Of a DNA stretch of 64,000 nt, positions 8,514-17,038 are shown piece by piece. The translations under genes were made by a program, and so were the position numbers. Positions within the stretch are counted from its first letter, which is position 1; the number at the start of each line of letters is the position of its first letter. The DNA lies in NCBI GenBank assembly GCA_049324575.1, contig JBMONI010000016.1, positions 214,385-278,384 on the forward strand, in the 5' to 3' direction. The notes beneath the pieces are model-generated. The model had not been told where the DNA came from. It saw only the letters and a list, made by a program, of their open reading frames with translations, and searched no databases. The stretch is from JBMONI01 sp049324575 (GTDB lineage: Bacteria > Omnitrophota > Omnitrophia > Omnitrophales > Aquincolibacteriaceae).

Positions 8514-9391
8514 TTCCGGTTTGGGGCCGGGGCCGTTCTGGGCAAAGCCGAAAGCTTATCGGTCGCCGCCCGGATCAGGTTTGAAGGCGTATCCCCGTCC
8601 TCGGGGAAAGAGACAACCACATGAGCGAGCCGGAGGGCCGCCTTGACCGCGCGATCGCGGTATTCGAGCTCCGTGTTCGACAGAGCCGTCACGATCCGAC
8701 GAATCACGATCTCGGAGAATTCGCGGGAACAGTCGACCAGCATAAGCCCGACCCGTGATCCGGCAAGCCGGGCTTTCTTGTCGATATCCCGGGTGGATCG
8801 GCAAACCGCCTCGGCCATTTTGTCCGTGGCGATCTTTGAGGCATCGGCGCCGATCAGCCTCTCGATCTCCTCGAGATTGGCGATCTCCATCGCGATCACG
8901 CAGAATGTCGAAAGCGATCGCCGCGCCCGTGCGCATTCCTCTCCGAGCGCCTGCTCGAAATATTTTTCATCCCCGATCATCCCGAGCTGGTGGGTCGTGA
9001 CGAGGGACTCGATCTGTCTCTCGAACCTCGCGAAGAGCCGGACGATGAAAAGGACCGCATCCCCGAGATACCCTCCCACTAACGCACCGAGCGGGATGAG
9101 GAAGAACCAGACGGACTCTTCGAACCCGATGTCCCCGGCTCCCTGGAACGAATAGGTCCAGAAGAAATAATATCCTCCGAGCCCGAGCACCGCAAAAAGC
9201 GAGAAAAGAAGTCCGGACGCCAGTCCGAACCACACCGAAAGAATCATGAGCGACTGGAAAAGGATCGCCGCCAGATATTGTTCGGAAGAAGCGCGGGCGA
9301 GATAAAGGATATACGAGAAGACCAGGAGCGAGACTCCGAGGGTCGCGCTGATCCCGATTCTCAGTTTAGGTCCGGTCAAACCGATGCGCAT
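8510..9391 (-). CDS. Membrane protein with degenerate GGDEF-like domain
   Basis: The 293-residue protein has about four N-terminal membrane helices (residues 12-115) and a cytoplasmic domain (about 140-285) with the spacing and secondary structure of a GGDEF diguanylate cyclase. The signature loop reads AGSRVGLML where active enzymes have GG(D/E)EF, and the upstream metal-binding positions also look altered. It is therefore unlikely to make cyclic-di-GMP and may be a sensor or scaffold. The start at 9389-9391 has AGGAG seven bases upstream. It sits between the receiver gene (ten-base gap) and the DUF2334 gene (ATGA overlap), so it is probably co-regulated with polysaccharide synthesis. The fold assignment is from pattern only. 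Confidence 0.6.
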   Translation of the reverse strand: MRIGLTGPKLRIGISATLGVSLLVFSYILYLARASSEQYLAAILFQSLMILSVWFGLASGLLFSLFAVLGLGGYYFFWTYSFQGAGDIGFEESVWFFLIPLGALVGGYLGDAVLFIVRLFARFERQIESLVTTHQLGMIGDEKYFEQALGEECARARRSLSTFCVIAMEIANLEEIERLIGADASKIATDKMAEAVCRSTRDIDKKARLAGSRVGLMLVDCSREFSEIVIRRIVTALSNTELEYRDRAVKAALRLAHVVVSFPEDGDTPSNLIRAATDKLSALPRTAPAPNRN

Positions 9392-9401
9392 CGGTCGTCT
9401 C

Positions 9402-9794
9402 CTAGGAGGCGGCCCGGCGGATCGCGAAGGAGAGCGTCCGCGGAAGCGCGGTCACATCCATCTGTCCTTTTACGAGAAAATCCTGGGCCCCCTGCTCGAC
9501 GGCCCGGACTCCAACGGCTTCATCATCAAGGCCCGTCAGGACGACGATCGGGACCTTGCCAGCCCTGGCTTTCACTTGTTCGAAGGTCGAAAATCCCGAA
9601 GAATCGGGAAGACCGAGATCGAGCACGATCACATCGTAGGAGGAAGCCGCAAGCCTGGAAAGACACGCCCGCAGATCCCCGGCACGTTCGACCTCGAACT
9701 GAAAGGCTTTCGAATTCACAAGCCCCGACTGGATGATCTTGGCGACCCCTTCCTGGTCTTCCACGAGAAGCGCGCGGTATTTTTTCTGCTCCAT
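9402..9794 (-). CDS. Single-domain response regulator receiver
   Basis: This 130-residue protein is a stand-alone REC domain with no output domain. Acidic residues are present in LLVEDQE near residue 12, the phosphoacceptor is Asp59 in VLDLGLPDSSG, the switch Thr lies in VVLTGLDD, and the conserved Lys in LVKGQ near residue 110. ATG at 9792-9794 follows GGAGG by six bases. Lone receivers relay phosphate or bind targets allosterically. It sits next to the hybrid kinase, whose N-terminal receiver resembles it (both contain DLGLPDS and a following LSG or LTG switch), suggesting a local duplication and a two-step phosphorelay controlling polymer synthesis. Confidence 0.88.
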   Translation of the reverse strand: MEQKKYRALLVEDQEGVAKIIQSGLVNSKAFQFEVERAGDLRACLSRLAASSYDVIVLDLGLPDSSGFSTFEQVKARAGKVPIVVLTGLDDEAVGVRAVEQGAQDFLVKGQMDVTALPRTLSFAIRRAAS

Positions 9795-9838
9795 AAAGAT
9801 GCCTCCGCCCGGCCGTTTTTAAGGCGGCCCGGGGTCTT

Positions 9839-11398
9839 TTAATTTTTCAGGATTTTTCTCACCATTCTCAAAAATTCTTCCGGAAGGAAAGGTTTTGCGA
9901 TGAACGGGACCGACTCGTCCAGAACGCCTTTTTTCCCGATCTTGTCGTCGGTATAGCCCGACATAAAAAGAGTCTTCACCTCGGGATGGCGTTTTTTCAT
10001 CTCCTCGACGAGCTCCGCCCCGCCCATGACCGGCATGATCACATCGGTCACAAGAAGATGCACGGGGTAGCCGGTCATCCCTTCCATCATTTGAAGCGCT
10101 TCCTGCCCGTTCGCGGCCGGGACCACATCGTAGCCGAAACTCCGGAGCATTTTAACCGTGAATGCGCGCACGCTCGCATCGTCTTCGGCGAGAAGAATCG
10201 TTTCTGTCCCTCGCAGCTCTTCCTTGGAAGGGACCGGCCCGGAGATCGGGACCGCGGACTCCTCGGTCGTTGGGAGATAGACCCTGGCCGTCGTTCCCTC
10301 GCCCGGACGGCTGGCAAGCTCGATATGGCCGCCGGCTTGGCAAATGATCCCGTAAGAGCTCGAAAGCCCCAGCCCGGTTCCCTTGCCTTTTCCCTTGGTC
10401 GTGAAAAAAGGATCGAAAACCCTCGCAAGAAGTTCCTCGTCCATTCCGATGCCGTTGTCGCGGATCTCAAGGACCGCATGACGGCCCGGCTGGAGATGAA
10501 AACGGAGCCGGGGGTCCCCTTCCTCGATCGTGATCGCGCGGGTCGTGATGCGGATCACGCCTTGTTCTCCGATCGCATCTGCGGCATTCGCGACAAGGTT
10601 CGTGATCACGCGCCGCAGCTGCAGGGGATCGATCTTGGCATGCAAAACCTCTCCCGCCGGTTCGATCTCGAGCGCGACCGATTCTTTCACAAGACTCCGG
10701 AGCATTTTAGCCACATCCTCCAGAAGCTCTTTGAGATCGATCACGACCGGTTTGACGGTCTGTTTCCGGGCAAAGGCCAGAAGCTCGGCTGTCAGGTCGG
10801 CCGCGTCCTGCGCCGCTTTCTGGATCTCCTGAAGCCCGCTCCGGACGGCATCGCCCTCGGGAAGCCCCTGCGCCAAAAGGTTCGCATTCCCGCGGATCAC
10901 GAGCAGCAGATTATTGAAATCGTGCGCGATCCCGCTGGCCAAACTCCCGACCGCCTCCATCCGCTCGGCGGCCTGGATCTGTTTTTCGAGGTTCTTGCGC
11001 CGGAGCGCATACATCAGGATCCGCGGAAGGACTTTCATTTCAAGGCCGGTCCCCTTGACCACATAGTCTTGCGCCCCGAGCTCGACCGCCTTCAAGGCCA
11101 GCCGTTCATCCCCCAAACCGCTCAAGATCACGACCGGAAGATTCGGGTATTCGCGGTTCAGCCGGATGAATGTCTCAAGCCCTTGACTGTCCGGTAGCCC
11201 CAGGTCAAGAAGCACAATGTCAAAAGCCGTATGGCGGAGTTTCTCGATCGCCTCGCCCAGGGAGGAAAGGCCTTCGAGAGCAAACGGACTGAAGGGGTCA
11301 TGGGTCAGGCGAACGGAGATCAGACGCTGGATATCAGGTTCGTCCTCGACAAAAAGGACCTTGGTCGGCGCCGGAGGTTCATTTTCTTTCGGGTCCAT
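9839..11398 (-). CDS. Hybrid sensor histidine kinase with receivers at both ends
   Basis: This 519-residue soluble protein is REC-HisKA-HATPase-REC. The N-terminal receiver has VEDE and Asp65 in LLDLGLPDSQG with Lys115. The phosphoacceptor His159 lies in GIAHDFNNLL, the hybrid-kinase form of the H box. N, G1 and G2 boxes follow (NLVANAADAI, EIRDNGIGMD, GKGTGLGLS). A C-terminal receiver carries its Asp in LVTDVIMPVMGG. No membrane or sensory domain is visible, so input may come through the N-terminal receiver or partner proteins. The gene begins three bases after the GH8-like gene and is followed by the lone receiver, forming a phosphorelay inside the exopolysaccharide operon. The family call is certain, the stimulus unknown. 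Confidence 0.93.
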   Translation of the reverse strand: MDPKENEPPAPTKVLFVEDEPDIQRLISVRLTHDPFSPFALEGLSSLGEAIEKLRHTAFDIVLLDLGLPDSQGLETFIRLNREYPNLPVVILSGLGDERLALKAVELGAQDYVVKGTGLEMKVLPRILMYALRRKNLEKQIQAAERMEAVGSLASGIAHDFNNLLLVIRGNANLLAQGLPEGDAVRSGLQEIQKAAQDAADLTAELLAFARKQTVKPVVIDLKELLEDVAKMLRSLVKESVALEIEPAGEVLHAKIDPLQLRRVITNLVANAADAIGEQGVIRITTRAITIEEGDPRLRFHLQPGRHAVLEIRDNGIGMDEELLARVFDPFFTTKGKGKGTGLGLSSSYGIICQAGGHIELASRPGEGTTARVYLPTTEESAVPISGPVPSKEELRGTETILLAEDDASVRAFTVKMLRSFGYDVVPAANGQEALQMMEGMTGYPVHLLVTDVIMPVMGGAELVEEMKKRHPEVKTLFMSGYTDDKIGKKGVLDESVPFIAKPFLPEEFLRMVRKILKN

Positions 11399-11401
11399 CG
11401 A

Positions 11402-12496
11402 TCAGTTCGAACGCTCCATGATTGCCATCGTCAGAAGGGCCTGCAGATGATCAAAGCTATGGCAGGCGCTTTTACAAAGCGCTCCTCGCCATTCCGAACG
11501 AGATTGTTTTCCGGCAAAAACCCGGATCTTTTCCATGATTTTTTCCGCGAAATCCTTTTTTCCACAAAACCAGGCAAGCCTTGCCGTCAAAGCCTCGACC
11601 GCCGGGCTTTCATACCGGACCAGCGGTTCAAGCGTTTCGGGATCGTAACGCCCGAAGAGCCGGTGATGCCGCGCATATTCCGTCTCGAGAAACGCTAGTA
11701 AAAACCCGGGGTTCCCGCCGGCCTCGATCCTGTGGATCGCTACGATCAATTGGTTGATGAGGTTTTTCTCAACATCATAATATCGGCCGGTCCGGGCGTC
11801 ATATTTATCATAAGAAAAACCGTTCGGGCGCATGCCTTTTTCAAGGATCTCACGCGACCGCCGGAGGATGGGTTGCCATTCGGGATCACGTTCGGCGAGC
11901 TTTTGGAGGGCCTTCAGGTCCAGATAAGAAAGATCGATCACGCGGTCCTTGTCATCTCCTTCATAGACCAGGCTTTGGTGCAAAAGCAGCCCGTCACGGA
12001 CCGCATGGTGTTTGAGCGCCGCGGCCTGCTCGAGCGCTTGCCGTATATAATCGGGACGGGCCCATGCTTCTCCGGCCTCCAATAGTGCTCGGATGATCCG
12101 GAGATCGTCGATCGTAGCACTGTACTCGCTGGGCTGAGGGACCTCGCCGCTCAAGTCCAGCCGCCAACTCAAGGTTTGATTTTTTAAAAGGAAGAACCGG
12201 TTCACCTGTTCAACCTGATGCTGAAAAAGCTCGCGTTCGCCGGCCGCAAGCAGGATCTGCATCCAAAGGCCGGCGGACTCAGAAAGCGCTTCCCTGCGAT
12301 AATCCGGGCGAGAAGGAACTTTTTCCAAAACATAAGGGTAGGTTTCGATAAGCCCGCGGTCATCCCTAAGACGCAAGCGAACAAAATCCAATGCCGAGGG
12401 CAAAGAAGCTGGAGGCTTCGCCGGCTGCCCATGGAAAAGAAAGTAAAGAATTGCGGCGAGAACAACCGCAAGGGAAACCACAAAAATCTTTTTCAT
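11402..12496 (-). CDS. GH8-like (BcsZ-type) periplasmic glycosidase, divergent
   Basis: The 364-residue protein has a signal segment (MKKIFVVSLAVVLAAILYFLF) and an all-helical body like the (alpha/alpha)6 barrel of glycoside hydrolase family 8. The stretch TIDDLRIIRALLEAGEAW matches the family pattern around a conserved Asp (D-L-x-x-A-x-x-L-L-E-A-G), and DLSYLDLKALQKLAE resembles the later family stretch. The usual N-terminal acid motif is not obvious, so activity is uncertain. BcsZ-type enzymes trim or edit cellulose-like chains in the periplasm. I chose ATG 12494-12496 with GAGAG upstream over a TTG at 12536-12538 that would put 14 polar residues before the signal peptide. It is the first gene of the operon. 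Confidence 0.62.
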   Translation of the reverse strand: MKKIFVVSLAVVLAAILYFLFHGQPAKPPASLPSALDFVRLRLRDDRGLIETYPYVLEKVPSRPDYRREALSESAGLWMQILLAAGERELFQHQVEQVNRFFLLKNQTLSWRLDLSGEVPQPSEYSATIDDLRIIRALLEAGEAWARPDYIRQALEQAAALKHHAVRDGLLLHQSLVYEGDDKDRVIDLSYLDLKALQKLAERDPEWQPILRRSREILEKGMRPNGFSYDKYDARTGRYYDVEKNLINQLIVAIHRIEAGGNPGFLLAFLETEYARHHRLFGRYDPETLEPLVRYESPAVEALTARLAWFCGKKDFAEKIMEKIRVFAGKQSRSEWRGALCKSACHSFDHLQALLTMAIMERSN

Positions 12497-12680
12497 CAAT
12501 ACGCTCTCGTCCTGTTCAAAACCCGTGTCAGGATACAATTTGTGGATATCTTACCCCAAGCCCCGTTTTCCCGAAATAAGTAGATTTTCGATATAACCCA
12601 AGACATCGTTTAGGTTTAATTGACCTCAGGCCGATAATAGAAAAGGTTCTTGCTTCTGTTTTTTACGAATCGAGAGGTCT
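12497..12680. other. Divergent intergenic region between the EPS operon and the autotransporter gene
   Basis: These 184 AT-richer bases separate divergently transcribed units and must hold both promoters. A GATAAT (12633-12638, plus strand) is a candidate -10 for the autotransporter gene, but no convincing -35 lies 16-18 bases upstream. GAGAGG precedes the plus-strand ATG by three bases. No clear sigma-70 pair is seen for the minus operon. Confidence 0.4.
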
Positions 12681-15644
12681 ATGAAGAAATTTTTATTATT
12701 GATCGGGGCCGCGCTCCTTTTATCCTTCTCCCCCGCGCTTTGGGCCGACGGCAATGATCCGCAAGTGGTCACCGGTGATGAGAATTACGGCGCTGACGGT
12801 ACTCCCAACACCTACGGCGTTTGGTTTGACGGTGCCGGAGATCATCTTCTGTCTATCAGTAGCGCGGGCGGAGCCGTCTATGTGGGTTCGTCCGGAGGCA
12901 TTAGCTTCGATCCGAACGGACAAAACGGAACAGGCGGCGTGCAGTTCTCCGGAGCGAACACGGTCACGATCTCAGGCACTACCGGTGTATCGACCGCTAA
13001 TGACCTTTCATCGCTGGATTTCGACGGCTCGGGAAATACTATTTTCCAAGGCAACGTCTATGCCGAGCTGATCAATTTTTCCGCCGAAGCCACCATGACG
13101 CTTAATGACGGCGTCAATGTCAATGGCGCGATCACCAACGCCAACGGTGACGAAGGAACGCTTGTTCTGAAAGGTAACCACACCTTGACCGGGAACGTCG
13201 GCAGCACCGGCGCCGGATTGCATCTGATCACGGTCGGCGACGGCTCGACCGACGGAAAAACGGTCACGATCGACGGCGATGTGAAAGCCTCGACGATCAA
13301 TTTTGCCAACGACAATACGCTCAACATCGCGGCCGGACATAACGTCCAGGCGGCCATCGAGGCTTCGACGTCCGGAGAAGGCACTTTGGTCTCCCAGGGC
13401 ACGAACGCTTTTACCGGAGCGATCGGCGCCACCAATCCTCTTGCGGAAGTCCGGGGCGGCGCGGACGGCGCGATCACGACCTTTAATAATAATGTCAGCG
13501 CGACGAACGCCACCGTGACCGGGACCGGAACGGTCGCCTTCAACGGCGATTTCTCGGGAACCGCTCTCAATTTTGATTCCACCGGCACCGCCAAGGTCGC
13601 GAACACCAAAAACATCAATGCGGATGTGACCACCGACACCGGAGGGAACGGCACTTTGCAATTCCTCGGCAATTCGACGGTAAACGGGGATGTGGGAACT
13701 TCCGGCGCTTCGCTCGGGGCCGTCAGGCTCGGGAACAATGACGCCTCGGGCGACGGGGACACGGTCGCTTTTACCGGCGATGTCTACACCGATACGTTCA
13801 ATTTCAACGACGACGGCATCGCAACGATCGCCAGCGGGAAAAATCTTTTCGCCTCGACGATCTCGGTGACCGGGAACGGCGAAGGCACGCTGACCTATCT
13901 CGGCAACGTCGCTTCCCAAGCCGCTTTCGGAGCGGCGGGAAACGCCCTGAAAGCCCTGAATGTCAGCGGCGGGACCCTGACCCTGAACCATGATGTGTTC
14001 GCGACCACCCTGACCGTCGATGCGGCAAACACCGGCGGAACATTGACCCCCGGCGCGGGCCGGACGATCACCGGCAATTTGACGTTAGCCAATTCCGGCA
14101 TCCTGAATCTGGGGACGAACACGCTCACCCTCGACGGGACCGGCATCTATACGCAAAGCGCGGGGACGACTCTCAATCTGAACATTATCAATACCACGAC
14201 CTTCGGGAACATTGCGGTCGCAGGAACCGCTACCAACGGGAACGCCTCGGTCGCGACCGGAAGTACGATCAATGTTACGGTCGCCGATAATTACCTTCTG
14301 AGCGGAACCGCTTTCAGGATCATCGACGGCACGGGCGGCGCGGGCGTCCTGGTCCCGACCACCATTACTGACGACAGCTATGTGATCGACTTCATCGGTT
14401 CTTCGTCCAACGGAGACCTGGTCCTGACCGTGAGTCGTACCAATTCCTACGACAATGCCGCGGGAAGCGGGAATTCCGGCGCCGTCGGAGCGGCGCTTGA
14501 GGCCGGAGGGACCGGCGCGGTCGGCGACTTTCTTTATATCCTGAGCATTCTCGACTCCATGGTCAGCGGGACCGAGATCGACGATGCGCTCCAGCAGATG
14601 GATCCGGATAACAGCGGGGGCTCCCTCGCCGGGACCTATGCGCTATTGAACCAGCTACTCAACGCGATCGGGAACCGCCTCGGCTTCGCGCGGAACGGTT
14701 TTGTCGGAGGCGGGAACGGGTTTTCATCCGGCGATATGTTCCAGGGAACCGGCTTCTGGATGCAGGGCATGGGGAACCATGCGAAACAGGACACGCGCAA
14801 GGGGGTCCCCGGCTATCAGGCCAATACGTTCGGGACCGCGGCGGGTATCGATAAGCAACTCAGCGATCATTTTCGCGGCGGCGCGGCTTTCGGGTATTCA
14901 TACGCCAACGTGAACAGCAAAGATACGGGCCGGCCCCGGACCGGCATCAACAGTTTCCAGGGAACGCTTTACGGCAGTTATGATCCTCGCGAGCAAAAGG
15001 CGCCGGAAGAAGGGACGCAGGCCACCGCCAAGGAAACCGACCGGAACTACTATTATGTCGACGGCATTCTGGCCTTCGCCCATAACGAATACGAAAGCGT
15101 GCGCGATATCGATTTTTCGAATGTCCTGCGGCACGCTTACGCCGACTATTCCGGCCAGCAATACGCGGGCAAGCTCGAAAGCGGCTACACGTTCATTTTT
15201 GAACGTACGCAGGCCCTTGAGGTCACGCCGATCGCCTCCTTGGAATACAGCTATCTTTACACGCACGGTTACACGGAGACCGGCGCCGACTCCCTGAATC
15301 TCAAGGTCGAGGGCGAAGGGTATCACGCTCTCGAGCAGGGGCTGGGAATGAAATTCGCTTATCCTTTTCGTTCGAAAAAGATCGGGACGCTGATCCCGGC
15401 CGTCAAAGGCATGTGGCTTTACGATTATATCGGCGAAAAGCCCGAATCCACCTCCTCCTTCGCCGGCGGCGGCCCCTCTTTCAAGACGAGCGGCGCGGAA
15501 CCGGCCCAGAGCGCCATGGTCTGGGGCGCGGAAGTGGCCTGGCTCAACAAAGGCAACATGACGCTCACGGCCAATTACGACTGGGAAACGAAGGACGAGT
15601 TCAGCGGTCACACCTATTATCTGACCGCGCGGCTGGATTTTTAA
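12681..15644 (+). CDS. Autotransporter (type V secretion) with beta-helical passenger
   Basis: The 987-residue protein begins with a Sec signal peptide (MKKFLLLIGAALLLSFSPALWA). The passenger (about 25-590) is Gly/Asn/Thr-rich with repeating short strands such as TVTISGTTGV, GTLVLKGNHTLTG and TLTYLGN, typical of a right-handed beta-helix. A low-charge linker (about 600-690) leads to a C-terminal autotransporter barrel of about 300 residues with alternating strands (GTGFWMQGMGN, TFGTAAGIDKQLS) and a terminal aromatic strand ending RLDF. The family inserts the barrel in the outer membrane and exposes or releases the passenger. No catalytic motif is visible, so adhesin or surface-layer roles are possible. 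It is alone on the plus strand, divergent from the exopolysaccharide operon. Confidence 0.9.
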   Translation: MKKFLLLIGAALLLSFSPALWADGNDPQVVTGDENYGADGTPNTYGVWFDGAGDHLLSISSAGGAVYVGSSGGISFDPNGQNGTGGVQFSGANTVTISGTTGVSTANDLSSLDFDGSGNTIFQGNVYAELINFSAEATMTLNDGVNVNGAITNANGDEGTLVLKGNHTLTGNVGSTGAGLHLITVGDGSTDGKTVTIDGDVKASTINFANDNTLNIAAGHNVQAAIEASTSGEGTLVSQGTNAFTGAIGATNPLAEVRGGADGAITTFNNNVSATNATVTGTGTVAFNGDFSGTALNFDSTGTAKVANTKNINADVTTDTGGNGTLQFLGNSTVNGDVGTSGASLGAVRLGNNDASGDGDTVAFTGDVYTDTFNFNDDGIATIASGKNLFASTISVTGNGEGTLTYLGNVASQAAFGAAGNALKALNVSGGTLTLNHDVFATTLTVDAANTGGTLTPGAGRTITGNLTLANSGILNLGTNTLTLDGTGIYTQSAGTTLNLNIINTTTFGNIAVAGTATNGNASVATGSTINVTVADNYLLSGTAFRIIDGTGGAGVLVPTTITDDSYVIDFIGSSSNGDLVLTVSRTNSYDNAAGSGNSGAVGAALEAGGTGAVGDFLYILSILDSMVSGTEIDDALQQMDPDNSGGSLAGTYALLNQLLNAIGNRLGFARNGFVGGGNGFSSGDMFQGTGFWMQGMGNHAKQDTRKGVPGYQANTFGTAAGIDKQLSDHFRGGAAFGYSYANVNSKDTGRPRTGINSFQGTLYGSYDPREQKAPEEGTQATAKETDRNYYYVDGILAFAHNEYESVRDIDFSNVLRHAYADYSGQQYAGKLESGYTFIFERTQALEVTPIASLEYSYLYTHGYTETGADSLNLKVEGEGYHALEQGLGMKFAYPFRSKKIGTLIPAVKGMWLYDYIGEKPESTSSFAGGGPSFKTSGAEPAQSAMVWGAEVAWLNKGNMTLTANYDWETKDEFSGHTYYLTARLDF

Positions 15645-15694
15645 GAGCCCGCGGCGCAGCCGCCGTTCAAGCCGCCTGAACGCAATATTCGCGC

Positions 15695-15723
15695 TTGCGC
15701 CCTGCCGGCTTGTTGTTTATAGT
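15695..15723 (+). promoter_or_regulatory. Sigma-70-type promoter for the SGNH gene pair
   Basis: TTGCGC (15695-15700) and TATAGT (15718-15723, 5 of 6 to TATAAT) are separated by exactly 17 bases. The predicted start of transcription (about 15,730) leaves only about seven bases before the ATG at 15737, which also lacks a Shine-Dalgarno sequence, so the mRNA would be nearly leaderless. Confidence 0.6.
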
Positions 15724-15736
15724 CTTTTCGATTCCC

Positions 15737-17038
15737 ATGCCGATCAAAAACAATCTACTGAAGCTCTTCGGAAGTGCAGATATCGCATGCGGACTATGGC
15801 TTTTCATAACCCATCTCCCTTCCCTGTTCGACCGCTATTCCAAATTCGAACGCCTGGCCGGCTGGGCCGGCTTTTTTTTGATCGCCCTGGGCCTGCTGGC
15901 ATGGGCTAAAAACCGAAGCTCTCTTCTTGCCAACATCCATCTTTCCCTGACCGTCGCCGGGTTGTCTTTTTTCCTTTTCGGCGAGCTCTTTTTCCGCCTC
16001 GTCATCGCAGCGGATATTCCGCATTTCAAAGAAGCCAAACTCTACGCCGATCCTTTTTCGGACGACGATTATTGGAAACTGAATTACCAGTGGGAAAACA
16101 CGCTCCAACACGAAAAGGTCGCCACAATGAAAAGCCATCCCCGTCTGGGTTGGTTCCAGGGATCGGCCTTCTCGAAGAATTCTCAAGCCCTTAATCCGAA
16201 AGTCCTTGAACAGACCCACTCTTCTAAGAAAAAGATCCTCGTCTATGGGGATTCCTATATCCGCGGGTCGGAAAAAGATATTCCGGCTTTCCTGAGCGAA
16301 GCGCTGCCCGATCTCGAGATCGTCAACCTCGGCGCCGGCGGTTTCGGGACCGACCAGATCTTTCTAGCCATGCAGGAAACCTTTCATCTTTTTTCCGATG
16401 TGTCCGTGGTCATCGTCGGCATCATGTTGACCGATATCGACCGGGCGATCTTGTCGCTCCGGGTCTCCAAAAAACCTCGCTTCAGGACGGAAAAAAAAGG
16501 AGAGCTTATCCTCGAAGGCGTCCCCATCCGGGGGACTCCCACCGAACTTTTCGAATCCCATCCTTTGAAACTCCGAAGCTATTTTATCGCCTATCTTAAA
16601 AACACCGTCTTCGCCAACCCCTTCAACCAATACCGCTTAAAAACAACGTTAAATGCTGCGATCCTCAAGGCCATGAAACAACAATTAGAACTTTTTGGCG
16701 TGAATTATTTTTTTATTGTTTTTTATCCGAAGGCCTTGCTTCTTGCAAACGATTGGCGGGAATCCTTTCTTAAAAATACGCTTCTTGAGCAAGGGATGCC
16801 TTTTTTTGACACTAAGCCTTTTTTGATCCAATACGCCAAGGGGAAAGGAATCTCCCCTCTCAAACTTTATGGAACCGAAAATCCGCATCACACGATTTTC
16901 GCCAATGGCCTTATTGCAGAACAACTCGCTCTGCAGCTTTCCACTCTCGGGACAGTCCCGCCTTTGCCGTCCTCGGTTCAGGAACGCTCACAAGCCGCAT
17001 TCGCTCCAGGCCCCGAGACCAAAAAAAATCCTTTATGA
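15737..17038 (+). CDS. SGNH/GDSL-hydrolase-like membrane protein
   Basis: The 433-residue protein has two to three N-terminal membrane helices (about residues 10-95), the last followed by FFRLVIAADIPHF, and an extracytoplasmic SGNH-type domain. Block I is YGDSYIRG near residue 172, block II is GAGGFGTDQ near 205, and ENPHHT near 383 can supply the C-terminal His. Such membrane-anchored SGNH proteins often add or remove acetyl groups on surface glycans. ATG 15737 was chosen over TTG 15695, which coincides with a promoter -35 element. The downstream gene is a paralogue sharing the segment around IPHF..A.LY and overlapping by four bases, so the two are co-translated. Fold likely, substrate unknown. 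Confidence 0.72.
   Translation: MPIKNNLLKLFGSADIACGLWLFITHLPSLFDRYSKFERLAGWAGFFLIALGLLAWAKNRSSLLANIHLSLTVAGLSFFLFGELFFRLVIAADIPHFKEAKLYADPFSDDDYWKLNYQWENTLQHEKVATMKSHPRLGWFQGSAFSKNSQALNPKVLEQTHSSKKKILVYGDSYIRGSEKDIPAFLSEALPDLEIVNLGAGGFGTDQIFLAMQETFHLFSDVSVVIVGIMLTDIDRAILSLRVSKKPRFRTEKKGELILEGVPIRGTPTELFESHPLKLRSYFIAYLKNTVFANPFNQYRLKTTLNAAILKAMKQQLELFGVNYFFIVFYPKALLLANDWRESFLKNTLLEQGMPFFDTKPFLIQYAKGKGISPLKLYGTENPHHTIFANGLIAEQLALQLSTLGTVPPLPSSVQERSQAAFAPGPETKKNPL

Noticed and set aside
13000..13991. Minus-strand frames opposite the autotransporter passenger
   Set aside because: They mirror the repetitive passenger sequence and have no ribosome-binding sites or family features.
15645..15690. 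Intrinsic terminator after the autotransporter gene
   Set aside because: Two small GC hairpins (around 15651-15664 and 15664-15682) are present but no T-run follows either, so they were not called as terminators.
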